From the NCBI GenBank assembly GCA_050251575.1, contig JBFWMP010000060.1:1-14661 (forward strand): a DNA stretch of 14,661 nt, written 5' to 3'. The notes under the pieces are model-generated. The model saw nothing but the letters and a program-made list of their open reading frames with translations, did no database searches and was not told the DNA's origin. The position numbers were made by a program, and so were the translations under genes. Source of the DNA: X23 sp050251575 (GTDB taxonomy: Bacteria > Bacillota > Clostridia > SK-Y3). Within the stretch, counting starts at the first letter, position 1, and each line of letters starts with the position of its first letter. Positions 1 through 7,043 of this stretch are shown here, one piece after another.

Positions 1-106
1 TCGATAGTATTGACGCAAATACTTCGAAAAAAGTTTCCAATGTTTCAAATTTATGATAAAAGTGTTAGGAAAGTTGAAACTATCCCTTTTTGATTGCTGT
101 AATGTG

Positions 107-115
107 TGGTAAAAT
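107..115 (+). promoter_or_regulatory. Candidate extended -10 promoter of the dehydrogenase gene
   Basis: TG-N-TAAAAT at 107-115 is an extended -10 element about 38 bases before the start codon. The -35 options are poor: TTGATT at 90-95 leaves only a 14-base spacer. The rest of 1-153 is AT-rich and shows no gene; the upstream gene lies outside the window. Assigned by eye only. Confidence 0.45.
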
Positions 116-153
116 AGCCTTATATTACTAACTTAAGGAGGCAGCAGAATTTT

Positions 154-1047
154 ATGAAAAAAATAGGATTTGTAGGACTTGGAACGATGGGACTTCCAAT
201 TGCCACTAATTTGGTAAACGCGGGATATCAGCTTTATGTGGGTTTTAACAGAAACAGAAACCCGGCAGAGCTAATGGAAAAAAAGGGAGCTGTTATTTGC
301 AATACATACAAGGAAGTTGCGCAGAATTCAGATGTTATCTTTACAGTTGTACCAAATGCCAATGAGGTTGAACAAGTGGTTTTTGGTAAAGATGGTCTTG
401 TAGAAGGGATAAAGCCCGGAAGCATCATTATGGATATGAGCACGATTGATCTTACCAGGAGCAGAGAATTTGCCGAAAGGTTGAAAGAAAAAGGAGCCCT
501 TTTTATGGATGCTCCTGTCAGCGGAGGTCCGGAAGGTGCAAGTGCAGCAACTCTGGCAATTATGGTAGGCGGAGATAAGCAGGCTTTTGAAGATAGCAGA
601 GAAATATTAAATTCAGTTGGTAAAACAGTCGTTTATTGCGGTTCAAACGGGCTTGGACTTGCTGCAAAAATGGCAAATAATTTGATTGCGGGTGCAGAAA
701 TGGCCGCTATAGCTGAAGCAGTATGTCTTGCAGCAAAGGCAGGAATTAATACAAAAGACTTATATGAAATTCTGAGAAATGCTTCAGCCAACAGTGCGGT
801 ACTGAATGCTAAAATGCCTAAGTACTTGGAAGAGAATTATGATCCTTCGTTTAAACTTTCACTCATGTATAAGGATTTGAATATTATTACCGATGTTGGA
901 AAGAAGCTAGGATCACCTACGCCTGTTGCAAGTATGGTAGAGCAGATATTCGGAATGTGCAATAAAGAACATGGAGAAAAGGATAGCGGAGCAGTAGCTT
1001 TATTCTATCAAAAGCAAGCAGGGATAACGTTTAAAGCAAAGTCTTAA
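154..1047 (+). CDS. NAD(P)-dependent beta-hydroxyacid dehydrogenase (3-hydroxyisobutyrate dehydrogenase / tartronate semialdehyde reductase family)
   Basis: This is a cytosolic oxidoreductase that interconverts a beta-hydroxyacid and its semialdehyde or oxo form using NAD(P). The 297 residues are the usual family length. The N-terminal Rossmann fold starts at once with IGFVGLGTMG (residues 4-13). The substrate loop DAPVSGGPEGA is at 119-129, with Ser123-Gly-Gly. The catalytic lysine is Lys172 in GLAAKMANNLI, and a second conserved lysine lies in MYKDLNI (about 240). Arg33 in the sequence FNRNRNP, after the second beta strand, is typical of NADPH-preferring members, so NADPH is my inference. 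The ATG is preceded by AAGGAGG at 135-141, a rather long 12-base spacing. The gene is monocistronic: promoter before it, strong terminator after it. The exact substrate (3-hydroxyisobutyrate, tartronate semialdehyde, succinic semialdehyde) cannot be told from sequence, so no symbol is given. Confidence 0.9.
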   Translation: MKKIGFVGLGTMGLPIATNLVNAGYQLYVGFNRNRNPAELMEKKGAVICNTYKEVAQNSDVIFTVVPNANEVEQVVFGKDGLVEGIKPGSIIMDMSTIDLTRSREFAERLKEKGALFMDAPVSGGPEGASAATLAIMVGGDKQAFEDSREILNSVGKTVVYCGSNGLGLAAKMANNLIAGAEMAAIAEAVCLAAKAGINTKDLYEILRNASANSAVLNAKMPKYLEENYDPSFKLSLMYKDLNIITDVGKKLGSPTPVASMVEQIFGMCNKEHGEKDSGAVALFYQKQAGITFKAKS

Positions 1048-1070
1048 ATAAGTTAATAAGGTAATAACGT

Positions 1071-1107
1071 AAATAGTTAAGGTGCCTGCACCTTAACTAT
1101 TTTTTTT
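1071..1107 (+). terminator. Rho-independent terminator of the dehydrogenase gene
   Basis: Perfect 15-base arms at 1071-1085 and 1088-1102 (AAATAGTTAAGGTGC and its complement) are followed by eight T (1100-1107). The central TGCCTGCA probably forms the loop. It lies 24 bases after the stop codon. Confidence 0.93.
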
Positions 1108-1117
1108 GTCACAAATT

Positions 1118-1146
1118 ACCCTGTTTTTTATTAAGCAATTTACGAA
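1118..1146 (+). promoter_or_regulatory. Candidate SigI-type autoregulatory promoter of sigI-rsgI
   Basis: ACCCTG (1118-1123) and CGAA (1143-1146) are separated by 19 bases. SigI promoters described in Bacillus and Clostridium thermocellum have an ACCC-type -35 and a CGAA/CGTA -10, and sigI operons are commonly autoregulated. The sequence match is short, and the spacer length is at the edge of what I would expect. No convincing SigA promoter was seen in 1108-1250. Confidence 0.4.
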
Positions 1147-1150
1147 TACT

Positions 1151-1175
1151 ATGATATTGATAGTAGTGATATCAT
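1151..1175. repeat. Inverted repeat upstream of sigI
   Basis: ATGATAT (1151-1157) and ATATCAT (1169-1175) are perfect 7-base arms around an 11-base spacer, just downstream of the candidate SigI promoter. This could be an operator or a chance dyad in AT-rich DNA; no regulator is identified. Confidence 0.3.
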
Positions 1176-1250
1176 TGATTATTTTCATATAATCATTGCG
1201 TATGATATACTTATTCATAGTAGAAATACAGAAGGCAAGAGGGAGGTACT

Positions 1251-1949
1251 ATGGATAATGCCATTGCGCTAAGGATTATATCTATAAAAGATGATCCGGA
1301 GCAATTAAATAACTTTATTGACGAATACAGGCCATTTGTAGCGTCTTGTGTTCAGAAATCAATAGGAAGATATGTTGAATATGGTAGAGATGATGAGTTA
1401 AGTATTGGTCTAATCGCTTTTCATGAAGCGATTAAAAGCTATGACCAAGATAAAGGACATTTTTTGGCCTTTTCCAGCCACGTTATCAGGAGAAGGCTGG
1501 TTGATTACTATAGAAAGCAAAAAAAGTATACTCAGGAAGTTTCTATAGAAGTTTCTTCAGCTGATGAAGACGAAACTTACAGCTTAAGCTTGCAGAAGTC
1601 CATAGAAGAATATAACCGTCTAGAACTGGAAAGAGCAAGGCGCCTCGAATTAGAGCAATTAAAAGAAGAATTAAACCAGTGGAAAATCAATTTTTTTGAT
1701 GTAGCACAGGCCTCGCCGAAGCAAGAGGGAACGCGAAAGCTGTATCGAAAGATTATAAATCATATAGTAAATAACAAAGGTATTTTAGAAACGCTCATGA
1801 CAAAAAAATATCTGCCGATTGCAAAGGTTTGTGAACAGACAAGTATTAATCGCAAAAAAGTTGAGCGTGGACGTAATTATATTATAGCAGGTGCGTTAAT
1901 TATGTCAGGCCAGTATGAGTATATTCGTGATTTTATCGGAGGTGATTAA
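1251..1949 (+). CDS. sigI: RNA polymerase sigma factor SigI
   Basis: This is an alternative sigma factor of the SigI family. It directs RNA polymerase to a dedicated regulon: heat and envelope stress in Bacillus, polysaccharide-degrading genes in cellulolytic clostridia. The 232 residues are close to the family length. A sigma-70 region 2 is recognisable at about 20-92, including LSIGLIAFHEAIKSYDQDKG (50-69) and the basic stretch FSSHVIRRRLVDYYRKQKK (74-92). Instead of a normal region 4, the protein ends in the SigI-type C-terminal domain (about 110-225), with KYLPIAKVCEQTSINRKKVERG as the likely DNA-reading helix pair. GGGAGG at 1241-1246 supports the ATG. The TAA stop directly abuts the ATG of the next gene, the anti-sigma factor, which is the standard sigI-rsgI arrangement. 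Which genes it controls here cannot be read from this window. Confidence 0.92.
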   Translation: MDNAIALRIISIKDDPEQLNNFIDEYRPFVASCVQKSIGRYVEYGRDDELSIGLIAFHEAIKSYDQDKGHFLAFSSHVIRRRLVDYYRKQKKYTQEVSIEVSSADEDETYSLSLQKSIEEYNRLELERARRLELEQLKEELNQWKINFFDVAQASPKQEGTRKLYRKIINHIVNNKGILETLMTKKYLPIAKVCEQTSINRKKVERGRNYIIAGALIMSGQYEYIRDFIGGD

Positions 1950-3104
1950 ATGAAAGGCTTAGTTGTTGAGATAGCAGGAAAGTATATGGTTGTAGCAGAT
2001 GAGAACGGGTACTTCAAAAAAATAAAGTATGAAGATGGATGCACAATTGGTCAGGAAATAGACTTGCTTCCTGCATCAAACCTCAGGTATTTTCCGGTAA
2101 TGCAAAGGATATCGGCTGTGGCAGCAGTGATTGTGGTAGCAGTCGGATTAGGCTTATACAGTTATTACTCACCTTATAGTTATGTTAGCATAGATATTAA
2201 TCCCAGCGTTGAGATCGTTCTTAATAGATTTGAAAAGGTTTTAGATGTGCAGCCGCTAAATGAAGATGGAGAAAATATCATAAAGGATTCACAGGAATTT
2301 ATGCATAAGAAGGTGGATGATGTTCTTTCAAAGTTAATTGATGAGGCGCATCAGCAAAATTATTTAAAGAATGATCAAGAAAATGAAGTGTTTATTACTG
2401 TTTCTGCTTCAAAAGCCCAAGTAGCGCAAGAAGTAAGTCGGGAAGTAAAGGAATATGCCATTGCCGGATTGGCGAGCAGTCAGGTTAAAGCGAATGTTTC
2501 AACAGAAAGCGTAGCCATGGAGAAACGTGTGTTGGCTAAGAAAGACAATATTTCAGTCGGTAAGTTTATGCTTCTTGAGCAGCTTCAGAAAACTTCCCCG
2601 AATGCAGGGATTGAACAAGTAAAAGATAAGTCTGTTAAAGATATTATGGAAAACATTAAGAAAGATAAAGAAAAGGATGCAGGTAAGGATAAAGGAAAAG
2701 ATAACAATAGAGATGATGATAAAAAGACAGATAAAAATATGGATAAGGGTATAGAAAAAGAAGAGAAGAATGGAGAGCAGCATCTCAAAAGAGAAGATAA
2801 GGTTGAAGAAAAAGCTGATAAAAAGATAGAAAAAGAAGACAAAAGTCAGAAACAAGACCAAAAACAAAATGATAAGAAAATACAGGGAAAAGAAAATAAC
2901 AGAGATAAAAAAAGTGAAGATAAAAATCAAGAAGAAAAATCAAAGTCAAACAATCAAGGGGCAGAGAAAAAACAGGAAGTTTCAGAAGAAAATTCTATGT
3001 TAGAACAAAGCAAGGTACAAGAAGACTTGTACGAGAAAGAGAATAAGGAGCGAAATCAAGACAACGATTCAGATGAAGATAAAAATAAAAAAAAAGATGA
3101 TTAA
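1950..3104 (+). CDS. rsgI: RsgI-type transmembrane anti-sigma-I factor with a long charged tail
   Basis: This membrane protein holds SigI inactive until an extracytoplasmic signal triggers its proteolysis. The N-terminal cytosolic RsgI domain is at about 1-50 (MKGLVVEIAGKYMVVADENG start). A single membrane helix is at about 53-73. The conserved juxtamembrane extracytoplasmic domain is at about 75-215, opening with YVSIDINPSVEI. In characterised RsgI proteins the Asn-Pro of this motif (here Asn84-Pro85) is an autocleavage site. From about 225 to 384 the protein is low-complexity and almost wholly Lys, Glu, Asp, Asn and Gln, with no binding module or enzyme domain, unlike the carbohydrate-binding RsgI proteins of C. 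thermocellum. Its ATG follows the sigI stop with no gap, and its ribosome site GGAGGTG lies inside sigI, so the two are translationally coupled. The tail's role is unknown; it may reach into or bind the cell wall. Confidence 0.9.
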   Translation: MKGLVVEIAGKYMVVADENGYFKKIKYEDGCTIGQEIDLLPASNLRYFPVMQRISAVAAVIVVAVGLGLYSYYSPYSYVSIDINPSVEIVLNRFEKVLDVQPLNEDGENIIKDSQEFMHKKVDDVLSKLIDEAHQQNYLKNDQENEVFITVSASKAQVAQEVSREVKEYAIAGLASSQVKANVSTESVAMEKRVLAKKDNISVGKFMLLEQLQKTSPNAGIEQVKDKSVKDIMENIKKDKEKDAGKDKGKDNNRDDDKKTDKNMDKGIEKEEKNGEQHLKREDKVEEKADKKIEKEDKSQKQDQKQNDKKIQGKENNRDKKSEDKNQEEKSKSNNQGAEKKQEVSEENSMLEQSKVQEDLYEKENKERNQDNDSDEDKNKKKDD

Positions 3105-3154
3105 ATTCATAAAAAAAGGAATACTAAGATTAAAGATTTATAAGGAGTGATGAT

Positions 3155-3358
3155 ATGGATAGATTAGCTTTAGTCTTAGTAGTAATAGGTGCATTAAACT
3201 GGGGATTGATTGGTTTATTTGGTGTAGATCTTGTAGCCAATATCTTTGGTGGACAGGATGCGGTGATTAGCAGAATTATATATACATTGGTAGGCTTGGC
3301 AGGACTTTGGGCAACTACGCTACTATTTAGGGATAGGGCGCCTGCAAGAAACCACTAA
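3155..3358 (+). CDS. Small DUF378 family membrane protein (YuzA-like)
   Basis: This 67-residue protein has two predicted membrane helices (about 5-25 and 38-58). It carries the DUF378 signature: ALNWGLIGLFGVDLVANIFG in the first half, then a hydrophobic YTLVGLAGLW segment. It ends in a short basic tail, RDRAPARNH. The family is common in Bacillota and its function is unknown. An AAGGAG site (3141-3146) precedes the ATG. It starts 50 bases after rsgI with no terminator between them, so it may be the third gene of the sigI operon; it could also have its own promoter in the AT-rich gap. A role in envelope stress would fit the context but is only inference. Confidence 0.85.
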   Translation: MDRLALVLVVIGALNWGLIGLFGVDLVANIFGGQDAVISRIIYTLVGLAGLWATTLLFRDRAPARNH

Positions 3359-3402
3359 CATTGAAACATACAACACACAAAACTATTTACACACCTAGTG
3401 AT

Positions 3403-3438
3403 AGGGTGTCAAATGCTTAAACGCGCATTTGGCGCCCT
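3403..3438. terminator. Shared hairpin between the convergent sigI operon and phoPR
   Basis: Arms at 3403-3416 (AGGGTGTCAAATGC) and 3425-3438 pair over 14 bases with two G-U wobbles around an 8-base loop. It lies between the convergent ends of the DUF378 gene and phoR. There is no immediate T tract on either side, so it is a weak or bidirectional terminator, or an mRNA end-protecting hairpin. Confidence 0.6.
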
Positions 3439-3452
3439 GTTTAGGTTTGGGG

Positions 3453-5213
3453 TCATAGTCCTATCGGCAGTCGGATGATAAATTCTGTTCCTTTTCCAAT
3501 CTCACTTTGAACACGGATTTCACCATTATACAAATTTACTATATGCTTAACAATAGACAATCCTAAACCGGTGCCTCCTTGATTACGTGAACGTCCTTTA
3601 TCTATCCGGTAGAACCTTTCAAATAACCTAGGCAGATGCTCTTTAGAGATTCCTATTCCATTATCAGAAATATGAAATTCTACTATCTTGCCAAACTTTT
3701 TACATCTAATTTCTACGTTTCCACCCACATTATTATATTTGATACCATTATCCACTAAATTAATAAGCATTTGTTTTAATCTGTCTTTATTTACATATAT
3801 TTGAGAGATAGCGGAATCAATATAACAGTCTATTTGTATATTCTTCTTTTCGGCACTTTGAGATACCACATTTACTACTTCATTAATAATATCATTTAGA
3901 GCGTAATTCTGTATACGTATGTCTTGTTTCATTGTCTCGATTTCTGAAAGTTCAAGTATATCTTCTATTAGCGTAGTTAATCTTTCTGCTTCAATATCGA
4001 TGATATCCAGAAATCGTTCTGAAACTTCCTCATCATGGATGGCTCCGCCTCTTAACGTATCAATAAAGCCTTTTATCGAGGTAAGCGGCGTTTTTAACTC
4101 ATGAGTAACATTTGACACAAAGTCACTGCGCATTTGCTCGAGCTTTCTTATATTAGTAATATCCTGTATGATAATCAGCATGCCTATGACGTTATTATTT
4201 CCTGTTTTTGCCTCAATAGGTGATCGTAAAATCTTATATTGTTTATCTTCATATTGAATATCCAACATCTGCTGCTTCTTACTACCAGAAGGATCATTGT
4301 TTTGTCTTAAGAACTGATTAAATGTATGGTTGCGAATAACACGAAGAATATTTTCACCGATAATTTTATGATTTGTAATATTAAACATCTCTATCGCTGT
4401 CTTATTAATAAGCATAATACGATTTTCACTGTCTAATGCAATCAGACCACCAATCATACTATCTAAAATAGCTCCCATTTCTATGTTTCTTTGCCAAAGC
4501 TCAGTAATCGTCTTGTCTAATTCATTTCCCATGTATATAAGTGATTGTGCAAGCTCTCCCAGTTCATTATCAACGTCTATGCTAATTGTTTCACTAAAAT
4601 TTCCTTTGGCGATATTTTTAGAGAAGGCAGATAACTGTCTTATAGGTTTTGTAAATGTATTGGTAAACTGTACTGCTAAAACACTGGCAACAATAAGTGC
4701 AATTAAAATGCCAAATAAAATATAGGATATTATTTGAATTCGGATATCATTGATATCATCAATAGGGATGGATAACCTGACAACAATAGGATTGGGTTTA
4801 AATTCTATACGTATTGCAATGTACTTTAGATAAGTTCCGATAGATGTGCTTAAACGGGTACTTTCTCCGATGCCTTGTGTAAATGCTTGTATGATTTCAG
4901 GACGGTCCTTGTGATTCTCTAAAGTCGTATAGTCTGTTGATGAATCACCGAGTACTTCTCCTTGATTGTTAATGAATGTAACGCGTGTTTGTGATGCGTT
5001 ACCATACTTTAGTGCTAGTGTGTCTAAAGATTCAGGATGCTTGAGTACATCAATAGCCCAGGCTTCTCTTTCTAATAATTTCCCAATCACCATCAGTTTG
5101 CTTTCTACTTCTGAAATATAATGTCTTTGTGCAGCATGATAGGAAAACATTCCGGTAATTAATATACCTATTAAAATTATAAGAATATAATGAATCATTA
5201 TTTTTTTTTGCAT
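3453..5213 (-). CDS. phoR: Phosphate regulon sensor histidine kinase PhoR
   Basis: This membrane histidine kinase would phosphorylate PhoP when phosphate is limiting. At 586 residues it has the Bacillus PhoR length and layout. It has a membrane helix at about 6-26, an extracytoplasmic sensor domain at 27-160, and a second helix at about 161-183. A HAMP domain follows (about 184-236), then a PAS domain (about 240-350). In HisKA the phospho-accepting His371 sits in HELKTPLTS. The ATPase domain has the N box NLVDNGIKY (485-493), the G1 box DNGIGI (517-522) and the G2 box GGTGLGLS (546-553). The start follows the phoP stop by 13 bases, and its AGGAG site overlaps that stop codon, so the pair is translationally coupled. 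The PhoR assignment, as opposed to a paralogous WalK- or ResE-like kinase, rests mainly on the adjoining phoU and pst genes and Pho boxes. Confidence 0.9.
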   Translation of the reverse strand: MQKKIMIHYILIILIGILITGMFSYHAAQRHYISEVESKLMVIGKLLEREAWAIDVLKHPESLDTLALKYGNASQTRVTFINNQGEVLGDSSTDYTTLENHKDRPEIIQAFTQGIGESTRLSTSIGTYLKYIAIRIEFKPNPIVVRLSIPIDDINDIRIQIISYILFGILIALIVASVLAVQFTNTFTKPIRQLSAFSKNIAKGNFSETISIDVDNELGELAQSLIYMGNELDKTITELWQRNIEMGAILDSMIGGLIALDSENRIMLINKTAIEMFNITNHKIIGENILRVIRNHTFNQFLRQNNDPSGSKKQQMLDIQYEDKQYKILRSPIEAKTGNNNVIGMLIIIQDITNIRKLEQMRSDFVSNVTHELKTPLTSIKGFIDTLRGGAIHDEEVSERFLDIIDIEAERLTTLIEDILELSEIETMKQDIRIQNYALNDIINEVVNVVSQSAEKKNIQIDCYIDSAISQIYVNKDRLKQMLINLVDNGIKYNNVGGNVEIRCKKFGKIVEFHISDNGIGISKEHLPRLFERFYRIDKGRSRNQGGTGLGLSIVKHIVNLYNGEIRVQSEIGKGTEFIIRLPIGL

Positions 5214-5226
5214 AAGTACTTGACTC

Positions 5227-5922
5227 CTATTCTCTCATCTTATACCCGACTCCCCGAACCGTTTCAATGTAGCTTTCATCTTCATCCTGAAGAAGTATTC
5301 TCAAATGTCGGATATGAACATCTACAGTTCTTGTTTCTCCACAGTAATCATATCCCCATACTTTATCTAAAAGTACATCCCTGGAAAGCACATGTCCCTT
5401 ATTAACAGCAAAAACTCTTAAGAGTTCAAATTCTTTTAAAGTTAATTGAAGCAGATTTTCTCCTTTATAAACCTCCCTCTTATCCAGATTAATAATAATA
5501 TCCTTAATATGAATGGTTTTTGTTTCATCTTGTGCGTCAGATTCGTAATTTGATCTTCTGAACACCGCCTTAATACGGGCTAGCAGTTCTCGGACACTAA
5601 AAGGTTTTGTAATATAGTCATCTGCGCCCATTTCCAAACCAAGAACCTTATCAAATTCTTCTCCTTTTGCTGTAAGCATAATAACAGGTATACTCTTGGT
5701 CTCTTTTGCAGAACGCAGTTTTTTGCAAACATCCAGCCCGTCCATACCCGGAAGCATTAAATCTAATAGGATCATATCTGCCTTTGCTTCTTTAAGTTTA
5801 TGTAGAAGCTCTTCGCCAGTCTCAAAAGTTGTTACATCAAATCCGTTTTTTTCGAGATTATATTTGATTAACTCACAAATATGCATTTCATCATCAACCA
5901 CAAAGATTCGTTTCTTATCCAT
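5227..5922 (-). CDS. phoP: Phosphate regulon response regulator PhoP (OmpR/PhoB family)
   Basis: This cytosolic DNA-binding response regulator is the cognate partner of PhoR and would activate phosphate-starvation genes. The receiver domain (1-120) has the acidic pair Asp10-Asp11, phospho-acceptor Asp54 in LLDLMLPG, Thr84 in IMLTAKG and Lys106 in ITKPFSVRELLARI. An OmpR-type winged helix follows (about 130-231), including LTLKEFELLRVFAVNKGHVLSR in the first half and the recognition segment GETRTVDVHIRHLR. The length of 231 is typical. GAGGTGG at 5927-5933 on the minus strand supports the ATG. Arrays of TTAACA-like repeats near phoU, pstS and the chemoreceptor gene match sites bound by Bacillus PhoP and are its likely targets. 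The order phoP-phoR with coupled translation is conserved in Bacillota. Confidence 0.92.
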   Translation of the reverse strand: MDKKRIFVVDDEMHICELIKYNLEKNGFDVTTFETGEELLHKLKEAKADMILLDLMLPGMDGLDVCKKLRSAKETKSIPVIMLTAKGEEFDKVLGLEMGADDYITKPFSVRELLARIKAVFRRSNYESDAQDETKTIHIKDIIINLDKREVYKGENLLQLTLKEFELLRVFAVNKGHVLSRDVLLDKVWGYDYCGETRTVDVHIRHLRILLQDEDESYIETVRGVGYKMRE

Positions 5923-5947
5923 TTTTCCACCTCTGAGTTTATAAATT

Positions 5948-5984
5948 GTATTACTATTTTAACATAATAAGTGTAAAAGTTTAA
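5948..5984 (-). promoter_or_regulatory. Candidate phoP-phoR promoter
   Basis: On the minus strand TTTACA (5977-5972) and TAATAC (5953-5948) are 18 bases apart, 25 bases before the phoP ATG. TTAAAC (5984-5979) and TTAAAA (5962-5957) lie in 22-base phase, with a degenerate hexamer between them. This could be a weak PhoP autoregulation site, far poorer than the other Pho boxes in the window. Confidence 0.45.
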
Positions 5985-6034
5985 GGGGTTATCTATATAA
6001 ATACTGGGGAAGATCTACATTGATAATCATAAAG

Positions 6035-6087
6035 TGAGGAGTGGAAGGAGTGTTATTTTTTCCCCACTATCCACTCCCCACTCCTCA
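6035..6087 (-). terminator. Hairpin after phoU built from AGTGG-type repeats
   Basis: TGAGGAGTGG (6035-6044) pairs perfectly with 6078-6087, and GGAGTG (6047-6052) with 6072-6077, leaving a two-base bulge and a 19-base loop. It begins 7 bases after the phoU stop, so it probably ends or attenuates the phoU transcript before phoP. There is no clean T tract. The right arm is made of three imperfect GGAGTGG units, which suggests a dispersed intergenic repeat. Confidence 0.55.
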
Positions 6088-6094
6088 TTAAAAA

Positions 6095-6766
6095 TCATTT
6101 GATATCTCCATGATTCATATCCGTATGCACGCCGGTAACATTATAGATTACCCATTCACCAATATTGGTTGCATGGTCACCAATGCGTTCCAAATATTTT
6201 ACTACGAGGATAAAATTGGTTGCCTGATAAACAGTATCCGGGTTATCGCGAATAAGATCCCTTAGTTCATCAACAAGCATTACAAAATAATCGTCCACTT
6301 CATCATCATCGGCACATACTTTTTTTGCCAACTCAACATCTTGACGCACATAAGCATCTATTGCATTCTTCACCATAATCATAGCCAACTTAGCCATTTT
6401 TGGAATATCGATTATTGGTTTGATGTACTTTTCATTAGCCATCTTTATTGTGAATTCACAAATATCTGCAGCGTGGTCGGCAATTCTTTCCATATCGGTA
6501 ATGATCTTAAGGGCCGTACTAATCGTCCTTAAGTCTTTCGCAAGTGGCTGCTGGCGTGCAATCATATTGATGCATTTTCGTTCAATCTTGTGTTCATATT
6601 CATCAATAATATCATCATCTTTAAATACCTTCCGTGCAAGCTCTACATTCTGTTCCTTAAAAGCAATAATTGCTTTGTCAATTGAATCTTCAACTTTGGC
6701 ACCCATCTCTATGATATCTTGATGCAGGCTTTCTAATTCTAAATCGAAATAATGTCTGGTTACCAC
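6095..6766 (-). CDS. phoU: Phosphate signalling protein PhoU
   Basis: This cytosolic negative regulator links PstSCAB activity to PhoR signalling and limits phosphate uptake. The 223 residues hold two three-helix PhoU domains (about 8-105 and 115-210). Each carries the metal-binding helix motif: DMERIADHAADI at 91-102 and YLERIGDHATNI at 191-202. The start is GTG, preceded by AGGAGGG (6780-6774 on the minus strand) at a 7-base spacing; no in-frame ATG has a better site. In many Bacillota and in E. coli phoU is the last gene of the pst operon after pstB. Here it is divergent from pstS and upstream of phoP, with its own Pho-box array. That allows phoU to be made independently of the transporter. 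Confidence 0.94.
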   Translation of the reverse strand: MVTRHYFDLELESLHQDIIEMGAKVEDSIDKAIIAFKEQNVELARKVFKDDDIIDEYEHKIERKCINMIARQQPLAKDLRTISTALKIITDMERIADHAADICEFTIKMANEKYIKPIIDIPKMAKLAMIMVKNAIDAYVRQDVELAKKVCADDDEVDDYFVMLVDELRDLIRDNPDTVYQATNFILVVKYLERIGDHATNIGEWVIYNVTGVHTDMNHGDIK

Positions 6767-6837
6767 AATATGTCCCTCCTTTATTATATTTTACCAAGAG
6801 ATTAATAATGTTTTATAACATTCTATATAAAACTTAT

Positions 6838-6900
6838 ATTATGCGTTCTAAGTTATCTCATTATTAATTTCATGTTAAATCATTGTTAAATACTGTGTAA
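6838..6900 (-). promoter_or_regulatory. Pho box and promoter facing phoU
   Basis: Reading the minus strand, four hexamers start exactly 11 bases apart: TTACAC (6900-6895), TTAACA (6889-6884), TTAACA (6878-6873) and TTAATA (6867-6862). Characterised Bacillus PhoP binds TTAACA-like hexamers separated by 5 bases. A -10 element CATAAT (6843-6838) lies 18 bases after the last hexamer, which may double as the -35. The resulting leader to the phoU GTG is about 65 bases. Confidence 0.75.
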
Positions 6901-6938
6901 GTACTTGATAAGAAAAGGTAGTTAGGAATATTCAAAAG

Positions 6939-6992
6939 TTAACATGAAATTAACAAACACATTATATGACATTAACACAGGCATGGTAAATT
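6939..6992 (+). promoter_or_regulatory. Pho box and promoter facing pstS
   Basis: Four plus-strand hexamers in strict 11-base phase, TTAACA (6939), TTAACA (6950), ATTATA (6961, degenerate) and TTAACA (6972), match the PhoP-binding pattern known from Bacillus. A possible extended -10, TG-G-TAAATT, is at 6984-6992. The array faces away from the phoU array, so the 277-base gap between phoU and pstS is a divergent Pho promoter region with no other gene. Confidence 0.8.
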
Positions 6993-7043
6993 GATATCCG
7001 TAGAGAGAAATTAAAAAATAAAAACAGGAGTGAGGTAAAAAAC

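Noticed and set aside
2553..2930. Open frames on the minus strand inside rsgI, rich in Phe, Ile, Leu and Ser
   Set aside because: They are the complement of the Lys/Glu-rich repeat coding sequence. They lack a ribosome site and resemble no protein family.
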